A DNA stretch of 64,000 bases from the NCBI RefSeq assembly GCF_051148895.1, contig NZ_CP154625.1, positions 1,178,001 through 1,242,000 of the forward strand, written 5' to 3'. Under the pieces are notes generated by a model. That model saw only the letters and a list, made by a program, of their open reading frames with translations. It had not been told where the DNA came from and did no database searches. The translations under genes were made by a program, and so were the position numbers. This document shows positions 25,192 through 34,751 of this stretch, piece after piece; within the stretch, counting starts at the first letter, position 1, and each line of letters starts with the position of its first letter. Source of the stretch: Terrisporobacter vanillatitrophus (GTDB lineage: Bacteria > Bacillota > Clostridia > Peptostreptococcales > Peptostreptococcaceae).

Positions 25192-25629
25192 TTACTTTTT
25201 ATTATTTGGAAAACATTTGTTACATAAAACAACCACATCTTCATCTGTTTCTCGGCCTAATTTTTTATTTATATGATATACATCTACATTTTCTATACTA
25301 TTGCAAATAGAGCAGGTATAGTTGTATTTTTTAAGTATATTCTCTTTAAACAATTGCCAATATAATGAGTTAATATAATCTTCATATTTAATTCTAAGGC
25401 TAGTTTCTAAAAAGTCTAAATATAAATAATCTAAATCACAAGTTGTCAAGTTAGTTTGTTCCTGATCAAAAAACTGGCAACAGTCTGTTGGTCTTGGTAT
25501 TTTATTATTAATTACACATTTTATATAATATCTAAAGTTTTCATCAGGACCTTCTAAACTTAAATGAGAGCAAAAAGTACAACAATTTTTTGGCAATTTA
25601 TCCTCTAAAATTTTATTTTCCTTTTTCAT
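25192..25629 (-). CDS. Small HNH-like zinc-finger protein
   Basis: 145 residues, RBS GGAGGG on the minus strand. The N-terminal half has CCTFCSHL and CCQFF cysteines; the C-terminal 45 residues form an HNH-type core: KKYNYTCSICNS, then VYHINKKLGRETDEDVVVLC and NKCF. The usual closing His of the HNH metal site is not clear after CNKC, so nuclease activity is uncertain. It lies 64 bp upstream of the DUF1540 gene and may be co-transcribed with it. Confidence 0.65.
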   Translation of the reverse strand: MKKENKILEDKLPKNCCTFCSHLSLEGPDENFRYYIKCVINNKIPRPTDCCQFFDQEQTNLTTCDLDYLYLDFLETSLRIKYEDYINSLYWQLFKENILKKYNYTCSICNSIENVDVYHINKKLGRETDEDVVVLCNKCFPNNKK

Positions 25630-25790
25630 AATATCCCTCCAATTTTCTAAAGGAGTAAATTTTTATATATAATACATATTAAAAAATTTTTTATATTATT
25701 ACAAAATGAAAAACAAAAATATTTAACAATAAAGGATTTTAAAAAATAAAAATCAATATATATATTAAATACTTAAATTAAGGTGATATT

Positions 25791-26990
25791 ATGCGAATCT
25801 ATGATTTTGATAAGAACAGGAAAATAATAAATATAGAATTGGAAGAAAGACTTATAAAAAGCAATGAAAAAATAAATATAAAAAAATCAAGTTATAGGAG
25901 TGATAGTAAATATAAGATAAGTGAAATATATGGTGAGAATAAAGAAATTCTAAATATTAATGAAGTAAAATATCCATTTACTCATATTCAAAACAAAACT
26001 ATAGGAACACAAAGCCTTGACTCTAAACATATATACAAAAGTATATCTAATAAAAATATAGATTATAATAAATTTGTTGCATGTAATTTTAATAATATTA
26101 AATTCGAAAACTGTACCTTTTTGGGAAGTGAATTTAAAAATTGTACATTTTATAATGTGGATTTTTGTCACTGTAATTTTGAAGATGAAGAAAAACTTAT
26201 AGCATTATTTAAAGATAATTGTGAATTAAAAAGTTGTAATTTTTATAACACTAATATGAAAAATATGGTTTTTGAATTTACTAAATTTACAGAAGTTAAA
26301 TTTTCTTTAAGTAGTCTTAGAAATAGTATTTTCAATAAATGCTTTATCGAAAATATGATTTTTTCTGATTGTGATTTGAAATCTATGAAAATTATAAGAA
26401 CTGATATAAATATACTGACTTTTGAAGATGAATTTACAAGTAAGGTAGATGAAAATACATTTATTGATTTATTAAAGTTAAATAAAAAGAATAAAGGTTC
26501 TTATGAGAATATATTTAAAGCATATAAAAGCATATCAGCAGTATTTGAAAAAAATAGATTATTTAATTATTCTGGAGAATATTATTATCTTGCTAAAAGT
26601 GCAGAAAGAAAATATTTAAAAGGACTGGAAAAATTAAAATCAAATATTTTTTATTATACTTGTGGATATGGTGAAAGACCAACATTTGCTCTTATATCAT
26701 CTTTAGAAATTGTATTAATATTTTCTATAATATATATGTTTTCCGGTCTTTGTGTTAATGAAAGAATAATCCATTATAATTTAAACATATTATCTTATTT
26801 ACCGAGAAAACTAATGTATATGGATCTCATAGATTGTTTTTATTTTAGCTTAGTCACATTTACAACAGTGGGATATGGAGATATATTTCCAATAGGATAT
26901 AGTGTTTTATTTTCATGTGTGGAGATGTTGTTAGGGGTTACTATGGTTGGTATTTGGACAGCTACTTTAGCTAGAAAAATTACGAGGTAA
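25791..26990 (+). CDS. Pentapeptide-repeat protein fused to a two-TM potassium channel
   Basis: 399 residues. Residues about 85-200 form pentapeptide-like repeats with a central Phe or Leu (CNFNN, IKFEN, CTFLG, SEFKN, CTFYN, VDFCH). The C-terminal 110 residues hold two membrane segments around a pore loop with the K+ filter TTVGYGD. The N-terminal part is thus a cytoplasmic quadrilateral beta-helix on a KcsA-like pore. RBS AAGGTGA. The M3 peptidase gene begins 70 bp downstream. Pentapeptide-channel fusions are known in other bacteria; the gating signal is not. Confidence 0.82.
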   Translation: MRIYDFDKNRKIINIELEERLIKSNEKINIKKSSYRSDSKYKISEIYGENKEILNINEVKYPFTHIQNKTIGTQSLDSKHIYKSISNKNIDYNKFVACNFNNIKFENCTFLGSEFKNCTFYNVDFCHCNFEDEEKLIALFKDNCELKSCNFYNTNMKNMVFEFTKFTEVKFSLSSLRNSIFNKCFIENMIFSDCDLKSMKIIRTDINILTFEDEFTSKVDENTFIDLLKLNKKNKGSYENIFKAYKSISAVFEKNRLFNYSGEYYYLAKSAERKYLKGLEKLKSNIFYYTCGYGERPTFALISSLEIVLIFSIIYMFSGLCVNERIIHYNLNILSYLPRKLMYMDLIDCFYFSLVTFTTVGYGDIFPIGYSVLFSCVEMLLGVTMVGIWTATLARKITR

Positions 26991-27060
26991 AGATGTAGTA
27001 ATTGGCAAAATAATATTGGATATGATAAATTATATTTATTATAAAATTTAGGAGGCAAAA

Positions 27061-28752
27061 ATGAAATTTCAAGATTACAAATATGAAAGACCTAATTATG
27101 AAAAAATAAAAAAATCATTTTTAGATTTAGTAAATAAAATAAAATCTGCTGACCATTACAAAAATCAACATGGGTACATAATGGAATTAAACAATATTAG
27201 AAAACACATTGAAACCATGTCAACTATAGCTTCAATAAGAAATAGTATAAATACGGCAGATGAATTTTATGAAAAGGAGACAGATTATTGGGATGAGCAT
27301 GGTCCACTTTATACAGAATTAAATTCGGATTTTTATAATGCTATTGTTAATTCTAAATTTAAAGAAAATATAATAAATGATTTTAGTCAACAATTTTATA
27401 AAATATGCGAATACTCTTTAAAATCTTTTTCACCAGAAATAATACCACAATTACAAGAAGAGAATAAATTAATGTCTAGATATACAAAGTTATTAGCTTC
27501 AGCAAAAATTAACTTTAATAAAGAAGAGCTAAATCTATCTGGTCTTTACAAATATATGTTATCTCAAGATAGAAAAGTTAGAGAAGAATCATCTAAAGCT
27601 TATTATAACTACTTTGAAATACATGAAGAAGAATTTGATGAAATTTATGATAACTTAGTAAAAATAAGACATGAAATAGCTAAAAAGCTAGGTTTCAGTA
27701 ACTTTACAGAATTAGGCTATATAAGAATGTACAGAACAGATTACAATCCAGAAATGGTAATTAATTTAAGAAAACAAGTATTAGAACACATAGTGCCTCT
27801 TTGTAATAAGTTATATGAAAAACAAGCTAAAAGATTAAATTTAGATAAATTAACTTATATTGATGAGAATTTAGAATTTTTAGATGGAAATCCTATAATT
27901 AAAGGTGACTCAGCTTATATAATCGAAAATGGAATAAAAATGTATAATGAGTTATCAAAAGAAACAAAAGAGTTTTTTGATTTTATGTTGGAAAATAATC
28001 TTATGGATTTAGAAACTAAACATAATAAATCTGCTGGAGGTTATTGTACTTATATTCCAGATTATAAAGCTCCATTTATTTTCTCTAATTTTAATGGAAC
28101 TAGTGAAGATATGGATGTATTAACCCATGAGGCAGGGCATGCATTCCAATTATTTATGTCTAGATACATAGATATGCAAGAAATAAACTTTCCTACTTTA
28201 GATAGTTGTGAAATTCATTCCATGAGTATGGAGTTTATAACTTATCCTTGGATGAATATCTTTTTTAAAGAAGATACTGACAAATATAAATTTGCTCACT
28301 TATGTTCAGCTATAAAATTCTTGCCTTATGGAGTTGTAGTAGATGAGTTCCAGCATATTGTTTATAATAATCCTAATATGAGTAAGGATGAAAGAAAAAC
28401 AGTATGGCGCAATTTAGAGAAGAAATATCTACCACATAGAGATTATGAAGAGAATAAAATATTAGAAAAAGGATGTTGGTTCTTTAAGCAAGGACATATA
28501 TTTAAAGATCCGTTTTATTATATTGACTATGTATTAGCACAAATTTGTGCATTCCAATTCCTTAAAAAGATGGAAGAGAACAGACAACAGGGATGGGAAG
28601 ATTATTTGAAAATTTGTAAAGTTGGGGGAACGCAGTCTTTTATACAAATAGTTAAAACTGGGAATTTAATATCTCCTTTTGATAATAACTGTATTGAATT
28701 TATAATAAATAACTTAGAAATGAACATAGAAAAATTTGAAAAAAATTTATAA
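27061..28752 (+). CDS. M3-family oligoendopeptidase
   Basis: 563 residues, RBS AGGAGG. The zinc site LTHEAGHAFQ (HExxH) is near residue 358, with a Glu in SCEIHSMSMEF about 25 residues later as third ligand. N-terminal helices and the KLGFSNFTELGY block are typical of the PepF-like M3 group. It is a cytoplasmic metallopeptidase that degrades short peptides. No signal peptide. A strong terminator follows. Confidence 0.92.
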   Translation: MKFQDYKYERPNYEKIKKSFLDLVNKIKSADHYKNQHGYIMELNNIRKHIETMSTIASIRNSINTADEFYEKETDYWDEHGPLYTELNSDFYNAIVNSKFKENIINDFSQQFYKICEYSLKSFSPEIIPQLQEENKLMSRYTKLLASAKINFNKEELNLSGLYKYMLSQDRKVREESSKAYYNYFEIHEEEFDEIYDNLVKIRHEIAKKLGFSNFTELGYIRMYRTDYNPEMVINLRKQVLEHIVPLCNKLYEKQAKRLNLDKLTYIDENLEFLDGNPIIKGDSAYIIENGIKMYNELSKETKEFFDFMLENNLMDLETKHNKSAGGYCTYIPDYKAPFIFSNFNGTSEDMDVLTHEAGHAFQLFMSRYIDMQEINFPTLDSCEIHSMSMEFITYPWMNIFFKEDTDKYKFAHLCSAIKFLPYGVVVDEFQHIVYNNPNMSKDERKTVWRNLEKKYLPHRDYEENKILEKGCWFFKQGHIFKDPFYYIDYVLAQICAFQFLKKMEENRQQGWEDYLKICKVGGTQSFIQIVKTGNLISPFDNNCIEFIINNLEMNIEKFEKNL

Positions 28753-28796
28753 AAAAAGCTAAGAATGTGTAAATTACATATTCTTAGCTTTTTTTA
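28752..28796 (+). terminator. Rho-independent terminator
   Basis: AAAAAGCTAAGAATGTG / CATATTCTTAGCTTTTT stem and T run. Confidence 0.93.
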
Positions 28797-28877
28797 AATT
28801 TATATCATTATTTACAAAATATTATTTGCGTTATATGGAAATTCTAAGTTTGAAGAAGTAAGTTAGGAGGATAATTT

Positions 28878-30074
28878 ATGAATATTTCAAAAAGAATACA
28901 ATCAGTTCCACCATCAACTATAATGGAATTATTAACTTTTGCAGAAAAAGCAAAAAATCAATGTAAAAAAGTATATCATCTAAATATAGGTCAGCCAGAT
29001 ATAATAACACCAGAAGGTTTTTTTCAGGCTATAAGAGAATATAAAGGTGAAGTTTTAGAATATGCTTTATCAGAAGGTTTACCAGAGCTTATAGAAGCTA
29101 TAAGAAAGTATTATATAAATTATAATTTAGATTTTAAAAATGATGAGATCTTAATTACAAATGGTGGTAGTGAAGCCTTATTATTTACAATACTTACTAT
29201 TTGCGATGAAGGTGATAATGTATTAGTTCCTGAGCCTTTTTACTCAAATTATTTTAATTTCTCAAAATCTGTAGGTGTGAATATTAACCCCATTACTACT
29301 TTAGCTGAAAATGGATTTCACTTGCCTAATAAAAATGAAATAGTGTCAAAAATTAATGATAAAACTAAAGCTATACTATTTTCAAATCCAGGAAATCCAA
29401 CAGGTGTAGTTTATACAAGAGAAGAATTAGAAATGATTGCAGATATAGCATTTGAACATAATTTATGGATTATAGCTGATGAGGTTTATAGGGAGTTTGT
29501 TTATGATGGTGAATACACTAGTATAGGTACTATTGAAAGAGTAAAGGATAGAGTAATAATTGTAGATTCTGTATCAAAACGTTATAGTGCCTGTGGAGCA
29601 AGAATAGGATCATTAGCGTCAAAAAATAAGCCTTTTATGGAAGGTATACTTAAGTTATGTCAAGCTAGATTATCTGTGCCAACTTTAGAGCAAATAGGAG
29701 CTATAGAACTTTACAAGACGGATAATTCTTATTTAAAAGAAGTTAAGGAAGAATACAGAAAAAGAAGAGATGTACTTTACAATGAACTTATAAAAATACC
29801 GGGTATTATTTGTAAAAAGCCAAGTGGTGCTTTTTATATAGTTGCAAAATTACCAGTAAAAAATGCAGATGATTTCACTAAATGGTTATTAAGTGACTTT
29901 GATAAAGAGGGAGAAACTGTAATGCCTTGTCCAGCTGAAGGATTTTATCAAACATCTGGTCTTGGGGTTGATGAAATAAGATTAGCCTATATTCTAAATA
30001 CTAAGGATTTATCTAAGGCAGCTATACTTTTAAAAGCAGGTTTAGAAGCTTATATAAAGTTAAATAAAGAATAA
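28878..30074 (+). CDS. PLP-dependent class I aminotransferase
   Basis: 398 residues, RBS TAGGAGG. Hallmarks: NIGQPDI near the N-terminus, SNPGNPTGVVY, DEVYREFVYDG, the PLP Schiff-base Lys in DSVSKRYSACGARIGS, and C-terminal EIRLAY with the carboxylate-binding Arg. It belongs to the aspartate/aromatic aminotransferase subgroup; substrate cannot be read from sequence. It lies about 1 kb before the Tyr T-box operon, so aromatic substrates are conceivable, but it has no T-box of its own. Confidence 0.88.
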   Translation: MNISKRIQSVPPSTIMELLTFAEKAKNQCKKVYHLNIGQPDIITPEGFFQAIREYKGEVLEYALSEGLPELIEAIRKYYINYNLDFKNDEILITNGGSEALLFTILTICDEGDNVLVPEPFYSNYFNFSKSVGVNINPITTLAENGFHLPNKNEIVSKINDKTKAILFSNPGNPTGVVYTREELEMIADIAFEHNLWIIADEVYREFVYDGEYTSIGTIERVKDRVIIVDSVSKRYSACGARIGSLASKNKPFMEGILKLCQARLSVPTLEQIGAIELYKTDNSYLKEVKEEYRKRRDVLYNELIKIPGIICKKPSGAFYIVAKLPVKNADDFTKWLLSDFDKEGETVMPCPAEGFYQTSGLGVDEIRLAYILNTKDLSKAAILLKAGLEAYIKLNKE

Positions 30075-30091
30075 AAAAGTTTATTTTAACA

Positions 30092-30124
30092 ATAAACAGA
30101 GTTCAACAAAGGACTCTGTTTTTA
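30092..30124 (+). terminator. Rho-independent terminator
   Basis: AACAGAGTTC-AACAAAG-GACTCTGTT and T run. Confidence 0.88.
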
Positions 30125-30233
30125 AATTGAAAAACTTTGTTGTATAAAGTATTAACAAAAATATCAAGTTGACTACATAAAAGGAGTTAATTTTACATAA
30201 TATTGAAATTTGGTAACAATTTGTAATTACCTA

Positions 30234-30303
30234 TGTTACTATTTTGTAATAGAAAGTAACAGGTATGTAACTGTAATTTTTCAAGGGGTAATGATATTAT
30301 AAT
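30234..30303 (+). promoter_or_regulatory. Promoter with array of WalR-like half-sites
   Basis: TGTTAC-TATTT-TGTAAT (30234-30250, exact WalR fit) and AGTAAC-AGGTA-TGTAAC (30255-30271, one mismatch), plus a fifth half-site TGTAAT at 30272. Starts are spaced 11, 10 and 11 bp, one helical turn each. TATAAT lies at 30298-30303, so the array ends at the -35 position, as for an activator. Confidence 0.5.
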
Positions 30304-30371
30304 AGTATAAATAAAAGAAAAAAGATAAAAGTTAATAAATATTAAAATATATCACGAGGAAGTGTTGAAAG

Positions 30372-30947
30372 ATGAAAAAAGGAATTATAGCAATAACATT
30401 ATTATTAATAGGAGCATTATTAATAACTCCAATTACAAACGCAATCTCACAAAACAACAAACAAAAAAATGTAAAACCAGTAAAAGTTGAACAAGCTACA
30501 AATACTGTAAAAACTAAAGTTGTAAAAAATAATGAAGACAAAACAATACAAAAGGAAGAAACTAATACATCAGTAAAAGCTGAAACTACAGTTTCAGAAA
30601 ATAAAAAGCCTGCAAAAGTAAGAGTAGAAAGTAAAAAAGAAGAATCTACTAAACAAGTTAATAATACAGTAGTAAAAGATGATAAAGAAAAAGAAGAAGT
30701 TAAAACAGGAATGACAAAATCACAGGCTGAAGCAGTTTTAAATAAATATTTAAAAGAAGTTGAAAAAGTTGACTTTACTTATACATACCAAGGTGATGAA
30801 AATACTTTTGAAGTAATGCAGGAAAAAGGGATAAGAGGATATGTATTTTTACCAAATATAGAAACTGATTTAGCTTACTTAGTAGATAAAGATAATGGAT
30901 CAATATACTTGTTCCATCCATCAGGATACTTTGAATTGTTACAATAA
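30372..30947 (+). CDS. Secreted PepSY-like protein with charged linker
   Basis: 191 residues. Signal peptide (about 1-26), a long Lys/Glu/Thr-rich low-complexity linker (about 30-115), then a compact C-terminal domain (about 118-191) with MTKSQAEAVLNKYL and YVFLPNIETDLAYLVDKDNG, reminiscent of a small PepSY-type or wall-associated domain. The linker suggests spanning of the peptidoglycan. RBS GAGGAAGTG. WalR-like boxes upstream support an envelope role. Not a recognised family. Confidence 0.65.
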   Translation: MKKGIIAITLLLIGALLITPITNAISQNNKQKNVKPVKVEQATNTVKTKVVKNNEDKTIQKEETNTSVKAETTVSENKKPAKVRVESKKEESTKQVNNTVVKDDKEKEEVKTGMTKSQAEAVLNKYLKEVEKVDFTYTYQGDENTFEVMQEKGIRGYVFLPNIETDLAYLVDKDNGSIYLFHPSGYFELLQ

Positions 30948-30961
30948 AATAAAGTTAATGC

Positions 30962-31000
30962 AAAAAAGAACTTAGTACTAAAAATGCTAAGTTCTTTTTA
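30962..31000 (+). terminator. Rho-independent terminator
   Basis: AAAAGAACTTAG / CTAAGTTCTTTT with T run. Confidence 0.88.
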
Positions 31001-31052
31001 TTACTATTAGTTATTAATATAAAATTTAAGTAAATAAATTATAAAAAAGTAG

Positions 31053-31081
31053 TTGACAAGATTAAAAAATAAAACTACTAT
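31053..31081 (+). promoter_or_regulatory. SigA promoter of the Tyr T-box operon
   Basis: TTGACA (31053-31058), 17-base spacer, TACTAT (31076-31081), about 25 bp before the T-box. Confidence 0.75.
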
Positions 31082-31100
31082 TAAATCAAACTAAAAAACA

Positions 31101-31366
31101 AAAGCGATGATAAGAATAAGTAGTAATTAAAAGAAATGTATACAGAAAGTTACCGGTTGATGAGAGGTGCATACTTGTTTAATTATGAATACATCTTTGA
31201 GCTTCACACTGAAGAGCTAAGCTTGGTAGGATGTGACGTATTCACACGTTATAGTGACAGAGTATTCTAAGGAGTACTTGTAGAGGTAAGTAATGTAAAT
31301 TACTTATAAATTAAGGTGGTAACGCGAGATAAGCTCTCGTCCTTTTGGGGACGAGGGCTTTTTTTA
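31101..31366 (+). promoter_or_regulatory. T-box leader, specifier UAC (Tyr)
   Basis: Stem I starts at AAAGCGATGA; the conserved AAGGTGGTAACGCG antiterminator bulge (31313-31326) and a GC-rich terminator GCTCTCGTCC / GGACGAGGGC plus T run (31331-31366) are clear. In the specifier loop GAA-TAC-A (31187-31193) sits above the AAGA/TCTT helix, giving codon UAC (31190-31192). The UGGU bulge pairs with a tRNA ending in A-CCA, as tRNA-Tyr does. Uncharged tRNA-Tyr should switch transcription on for the symporter at 31554. Confidence 0.88.
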
Positions 31367-31553
31367 ATTCTTGGATAAGCCACAAAGAAGTATATGATAA
31401 ATTTTAAGCTTAAAATACAGAATATTTTGAAAAAAAAGTATTGAAATCATGGTAAGGGTATTTTAATAAAGTAGTTGCAACCTTTGTTAAAATACAATAT
31501 ACAAAAAAATTAAAAATTATTTTATTAAATTTTATTAAAAGGAGGAGATTATA

Positions 31554-33002
31554 ATGAATATACCATTAATAATTGTTATTTTATACGTGATAATGTTACT
31601 TGGAATTAGTGTTGTTGTATCTAGAAAATCTAAAAAAGATGGAGGGGATGATTTTTTATTATATAAAAATAAAAATAGTACAATGATTACAGCTGTTACA
31701 ATAGCAGGTGTGGCAATAGGTGGAGCATCTACTATAGGTATAGCAGAAAATGCATTTTCTGTTGGTTTGTCAGCAGGATGGTACAACGTGGCGTGGGCAT
31801 TTGGTGCAATAATAGCTAGTTTTACCATTGTAAAAAAACTAAGAAAATCAGGCTTTAGTACAGTTACAAAATTAATTCAGTCCGTATATGATGAAAAAGC
31901 AGGAGTAATGATGACCGTAGCAATGATAATAATTCAATGTACAATTATAGCACTTCAATATATAGCAGGTGGGTCAATATTATCTAGTTTATTACCAGAT
32001 GTATTTGATATGAAAACGGCCACATTCTTTTCTTTCTTAATATTTATGTTAGTAGGATTTGTGGGAGGAATGGGATCTGCAAGTATAAGTAATATATTAA
32101 ATATTTCTTTAATTTATATAGGTGTAATAACATCAGCAGTATTAGTTTTATTTAATCAAGGTGGATGGGAGGCTGCTAAGATTATGGCTGCATCAACGCC
32201 AGACGTACCATATATGAGTTTAACCTCAGGGATGGGGATTCCAGCAATTATAGCATGGATGATAGTTATGTGTGGAAATACAAACTCAGTACAAGGAGTT
32301 ATACAAATAGGTCTAACATCTAAAGATGATAAAAGTGCAGTAAATGGTTTTAGAATAGGAGCGCTTTTAATGATACCAATAGGGTTTATATGTGCTATGC
32401 TTGGTATAGCATCTAAAGCATTAATTCCTAATGTGGAAGCAACGCAGGCTCTTCCAATGATAATAATGAGTTTACCACCAGTTATGGCGGGACTTACTTT
32501 ATCAGCACTATGGGCTGCAGATATGTCAACAGCATGCTCTATGCTAATAGGATGTTCCACTACAGTTAGTCATGACGTATTTTTTAAAACTAAAGCAGGA
32601 AATAAATTAAAAGATAAATCATTTATGATAAATAAAATAATAATATTAGTAGTAGGAATTTTAACTTATATATTATCATCACAGCTTGGTACCATATTAA
32701 GTTCCATGAAAGTATGCTTATCCATGGCAATAGGAACTTCCATAATAGTAGTTGCGGGTCTTTGGTTTCCTAAGTTTTCAAGTAAGAATGCAGGATTTTT
32801 TACCATATTATCTTCAGTATTTGCTGCAGGAGGATGGTTAGTATTACCAGCACTTCATGATATATTCAAAGATATAGGATACTGGATGATAGTGGTTAGT
32901 GGAATTACTTTTATAGTAATAAGTTTAGTGGAAAAAAATAAAGTAACAGCAAATGATGAAGAAAATGTTATGGATAATTTGAATTTAGCAAGAAATAAAT
33001 AG
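31554..33002 (+). CDS. Sodium:solute symporter (SSS family), Tyr T-box controlled
   Basis: 482 residues with about 13 membrane segments; GGASTIGIAENAFSVGLSAGW and CTIIALQYIAGGSI match the SSS family (PF00474). It starts MNIPLIIVILYV with RBS AAAGGAGG, 188 bp after the T-box terminator. Under a Tyr-sensing T-box it most likely imports tyrosine or a precursor such as 4-hydroxyphenyllactate or -pyruvate. It is a clear paralogue of the symporter at 34752, with nearly identical blocks throughout. No terminator separates it from the next promoter. Confidence 0.85.
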   Translation: MNIPLIIVILYVIMLLGISVVVSRKSKKDGGDDFLLYKNKNSTMITAVTIAGVAIGGASTIGIAENAFSVGLSAGWYNVAWAFGAIIASFTIVKKLRKSGFSTVTKLIQSVYDEKAGVMMTVAMIIIQCTIIALQYIAGGSILSSLLPDVFDMKTATFFSFLIFMLVGFVGGMGSASISNILNISLIYIGVITSAVLVLFNQGGWEAAKIMAASTPDVPYMSLTSGMGIPAIIAWMIVMCGNTNSVQGVIQIGLTSKDDKSAVNGFRIGALLMIPIGFICAMLGIASKALIPNVEATQALPMIIMSLPPVMAGLTLSALWAADMSTACSMLIGCSTTVSHDVFFKTKAGNKLKDKSFMINKIIILVVGILTYILSSQLGTILSSMKVCLSMAIGTSIIVVAGLWFPKFSSKNAGFFTILSSVFAAGGWLVLPALHDIFKDIGYWMIVVSGITFIVISLVEKNKVTANDEENVMDNLNLARNK

Positions 33003-33025
33003 ATTAATAAAATTAAAAAAATGTG

Positions 33026-33054
33026 TTGACAAAGGTGAATAATATAGCTATTAT
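33026..33054 (+). promoter_or_regulatory. SigA promoter of the Phe T-box operon
   Basis: TTGACA (33026-33031), 17-base spacer, TATTAT (33049-33054). Confidence 0.78.
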
Positions 33055-33085
33055 TTAAAATATAAATTACAAAAATATGGAAAAT

Positions 33086-33351
33086 AAAAGCGATGATAAG
33101 AATTAGTAATAATTATATGAGGTAAACAGAAAGTAACCGGTTGATGAGAGGTGCAAACTAAGTTGATTATGAATTCATCTTTGAGCTTCACACTGAAGGG
33201 CGTAGCTTGGTAGGATGTGACGTGATAACACACGTTATAGTGTTAGGGTATTCCAAGGAGTACCTATTAAGGTAAGCAATGTGAGTTGTTTATAAACTAA
33301 GGTGGTAACGCGAGATAAGCTCTCGTCCTTTTAAGGACGAGAGCTTTTTTT
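33086..33351 (+). promoter_or_regulatory. T-box leader, specifier UUC (Phe)
   Basis: Nearly the same sequence as the T-box at 31101, including Stem I, AAGGTGGTAACGCG and the terminator GCTCTCGTCC / GGACGAGAGC. The specifier loop reads GAA-TTC-A (33171-33177), so the codon is UUC. UGGU in the bulge fits the A discriminator of tRNA-Phe. It controls the LarA-like gene and the second symporter. Confidence 0.88.
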
Positions 33352-33452
33352 AATTGCAAGAACAATAAAAAGGTAGAGTAACCTTAAGAAGAAATTACAG
33401 AATATTCTGTTGCTTATATAATGCACAAAATACAAATATTTGGAGGGAAAAT

Positions 33453-34730
33453 ATGAATACAGTAGAAATGAAATATGGAAAAGAAAAAATAAGAATTAAC
33501 TTAGAAGGATCAAAATCAGTAAATATTTTAAATGAAAAATCTATGGATGAAATAAAAGATTTAAAAGAAGCTTTTATAAAAGGAATAACTACAGAAGTGG
33601 TAAACTCAAAACCTTTAAATGAAATTATAGATGAAGATGATAAAGTAACCATAGTGATTAGTGACTTAACACGATTTTGGCAAAGGCAAGATTTAATATG
33701 TGAGCAGTTGGTAAATTATTTAACACAAGAATTAAAAGTCAAATATGAAAACATAGTAGTGGTAGTGGCCCTTGGAAGCCATAGAAAGCAAAGTGAAGAA
33801 GAACTTTGTAAATTAGCTTCAAAATCAGTTTATGATAAGGTTAAAGTTGTGAACCATGACTGCGATGCACATGACTTAATAAATGTTGGAACTACTCCTT
33901 CAGGAACTGAAGTTTATGTAAATCCTTTAGTTGTAGGAAGAAAAGTAATAATGATAACAGGCACAGTTCATCATATAATGGCAGGATTTGGTGGAGGTAG
34001 AAAAAGTGTAATACCTGGGGTGGCTGGAAGACAGACAATAAAACAAAATCATATTCAAAGTTTAAGTAAAACAGAAAAAAGATCAGATCCATTAGTTGGA
34101 GCTAGACTTTTAACTCATAATCCAATAAACGAAGATATGAATGAAGCTGCAAAATTTATAGATGTAGCTTTTGGAATAAATATAGTTGTAAATTCATCAT
34201 CTAAACATAGCAAATTAATATGTGGTGATTTTCATGATGCATGGTTAAAAAGCTGTAAATATGTGGATGATGCATATGGATTGCCAATAAAAAAAGAAGC
34301 AGATATAGTAATAGCTAGCTGTGGAGGATATCCAAAGGATATTAACTTATATCAGTCAACAAAATCCTTATTTAATGCCACTAGAGCTGTAAAAAAAGGA
34401 GGAACATTAATTTTACTAGCTGAGTGCATTGAAGGAGGGGGAGCACCGGATTTCTTTAACTGGATTGATCCATTAAAAAGAGGAGTTTTAGATGAAGAAC
34501 TTAGAGTAAGCTTTACCATAGGAGGATATATATTCTATGCTGCCTGCGAAGCCATAGCAAAATGTAATGTTTATATGCTAAGCTCAATAGATCCAGATGT
34601 GGTAAAAGATATGAAAATAACAGCTTCAAATAATATTGAAGACTTATTAAATAAAATTAATTTCAAAAATAAAGATGTATATGTAATTCCATATGGAGGA
34701 AATGTAGTTCCTTTATTAGAAGAAGATTAA
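33453..34730 (+). CDS. LarA-family (DUF2088) nickel-dependent 2-hydroxyacid racemase
   Basis: 425 residues. SDLTRFWQ, LGSHRKQSEEEL, VNHDCDAHD, GTTPSGTEVYVNP and TGTVHHIMAGFGGGRKSVIPG follow the order of LarA lactate racemase, whose two His residues and bound nickel-pincer nucleotide perform hydride-transfer racemisation. The usual NK at the cofactor-tethering strand reads NP here by my manual alignment, so the cofactor may be held differently. LarB/C/E cofactor genes are not in the window. A Phe T-box upstream and a symporter 21 bp downstream suggest an aromatic hydroxyacid such as phenyllactate as substrate (inference). RBS GGAGGG. Confidence 0.82.
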   Translation: MNTVEMKYGKEKIRINLEGSKSVNILNEKSMDEIKDLKEAFIKGITTEVVNSKPLNEIIDEDDKVTIVISDLTRFWQRQDLICEQLVNYLTQELKVKYENIVVVVALGSHRKQSEEELCKLASKSVYDKVKVVNHDCDAHDLINVGTTPSGTEVYVNPLVVGRKVIMITGTVHHIMAGFGGGRKSVIPGVAGRQTIKQNHIQSLSKTEKRSDPLVGARLLTHNPINEDMNEAAKFIDVAFGINIVVNSSSKHSKLICGDFHDAWLKSCKYVDDAYGLPIKKEADIVIASCGGYPKDINLYQSTKSLFNATRAVKKGGTLILLAECIEGGGAPDFFNWIDPLKRGVLDEELRVSFTIGGYIFYAACEAIAKCNVYMLSSIDPDVVKDMKITASNNIEDLLNKINFKNKDVYVIPYGGNVVPLLEED

Positions 34731-34751
34731 ATAAATTAGGGGGAAAATATT

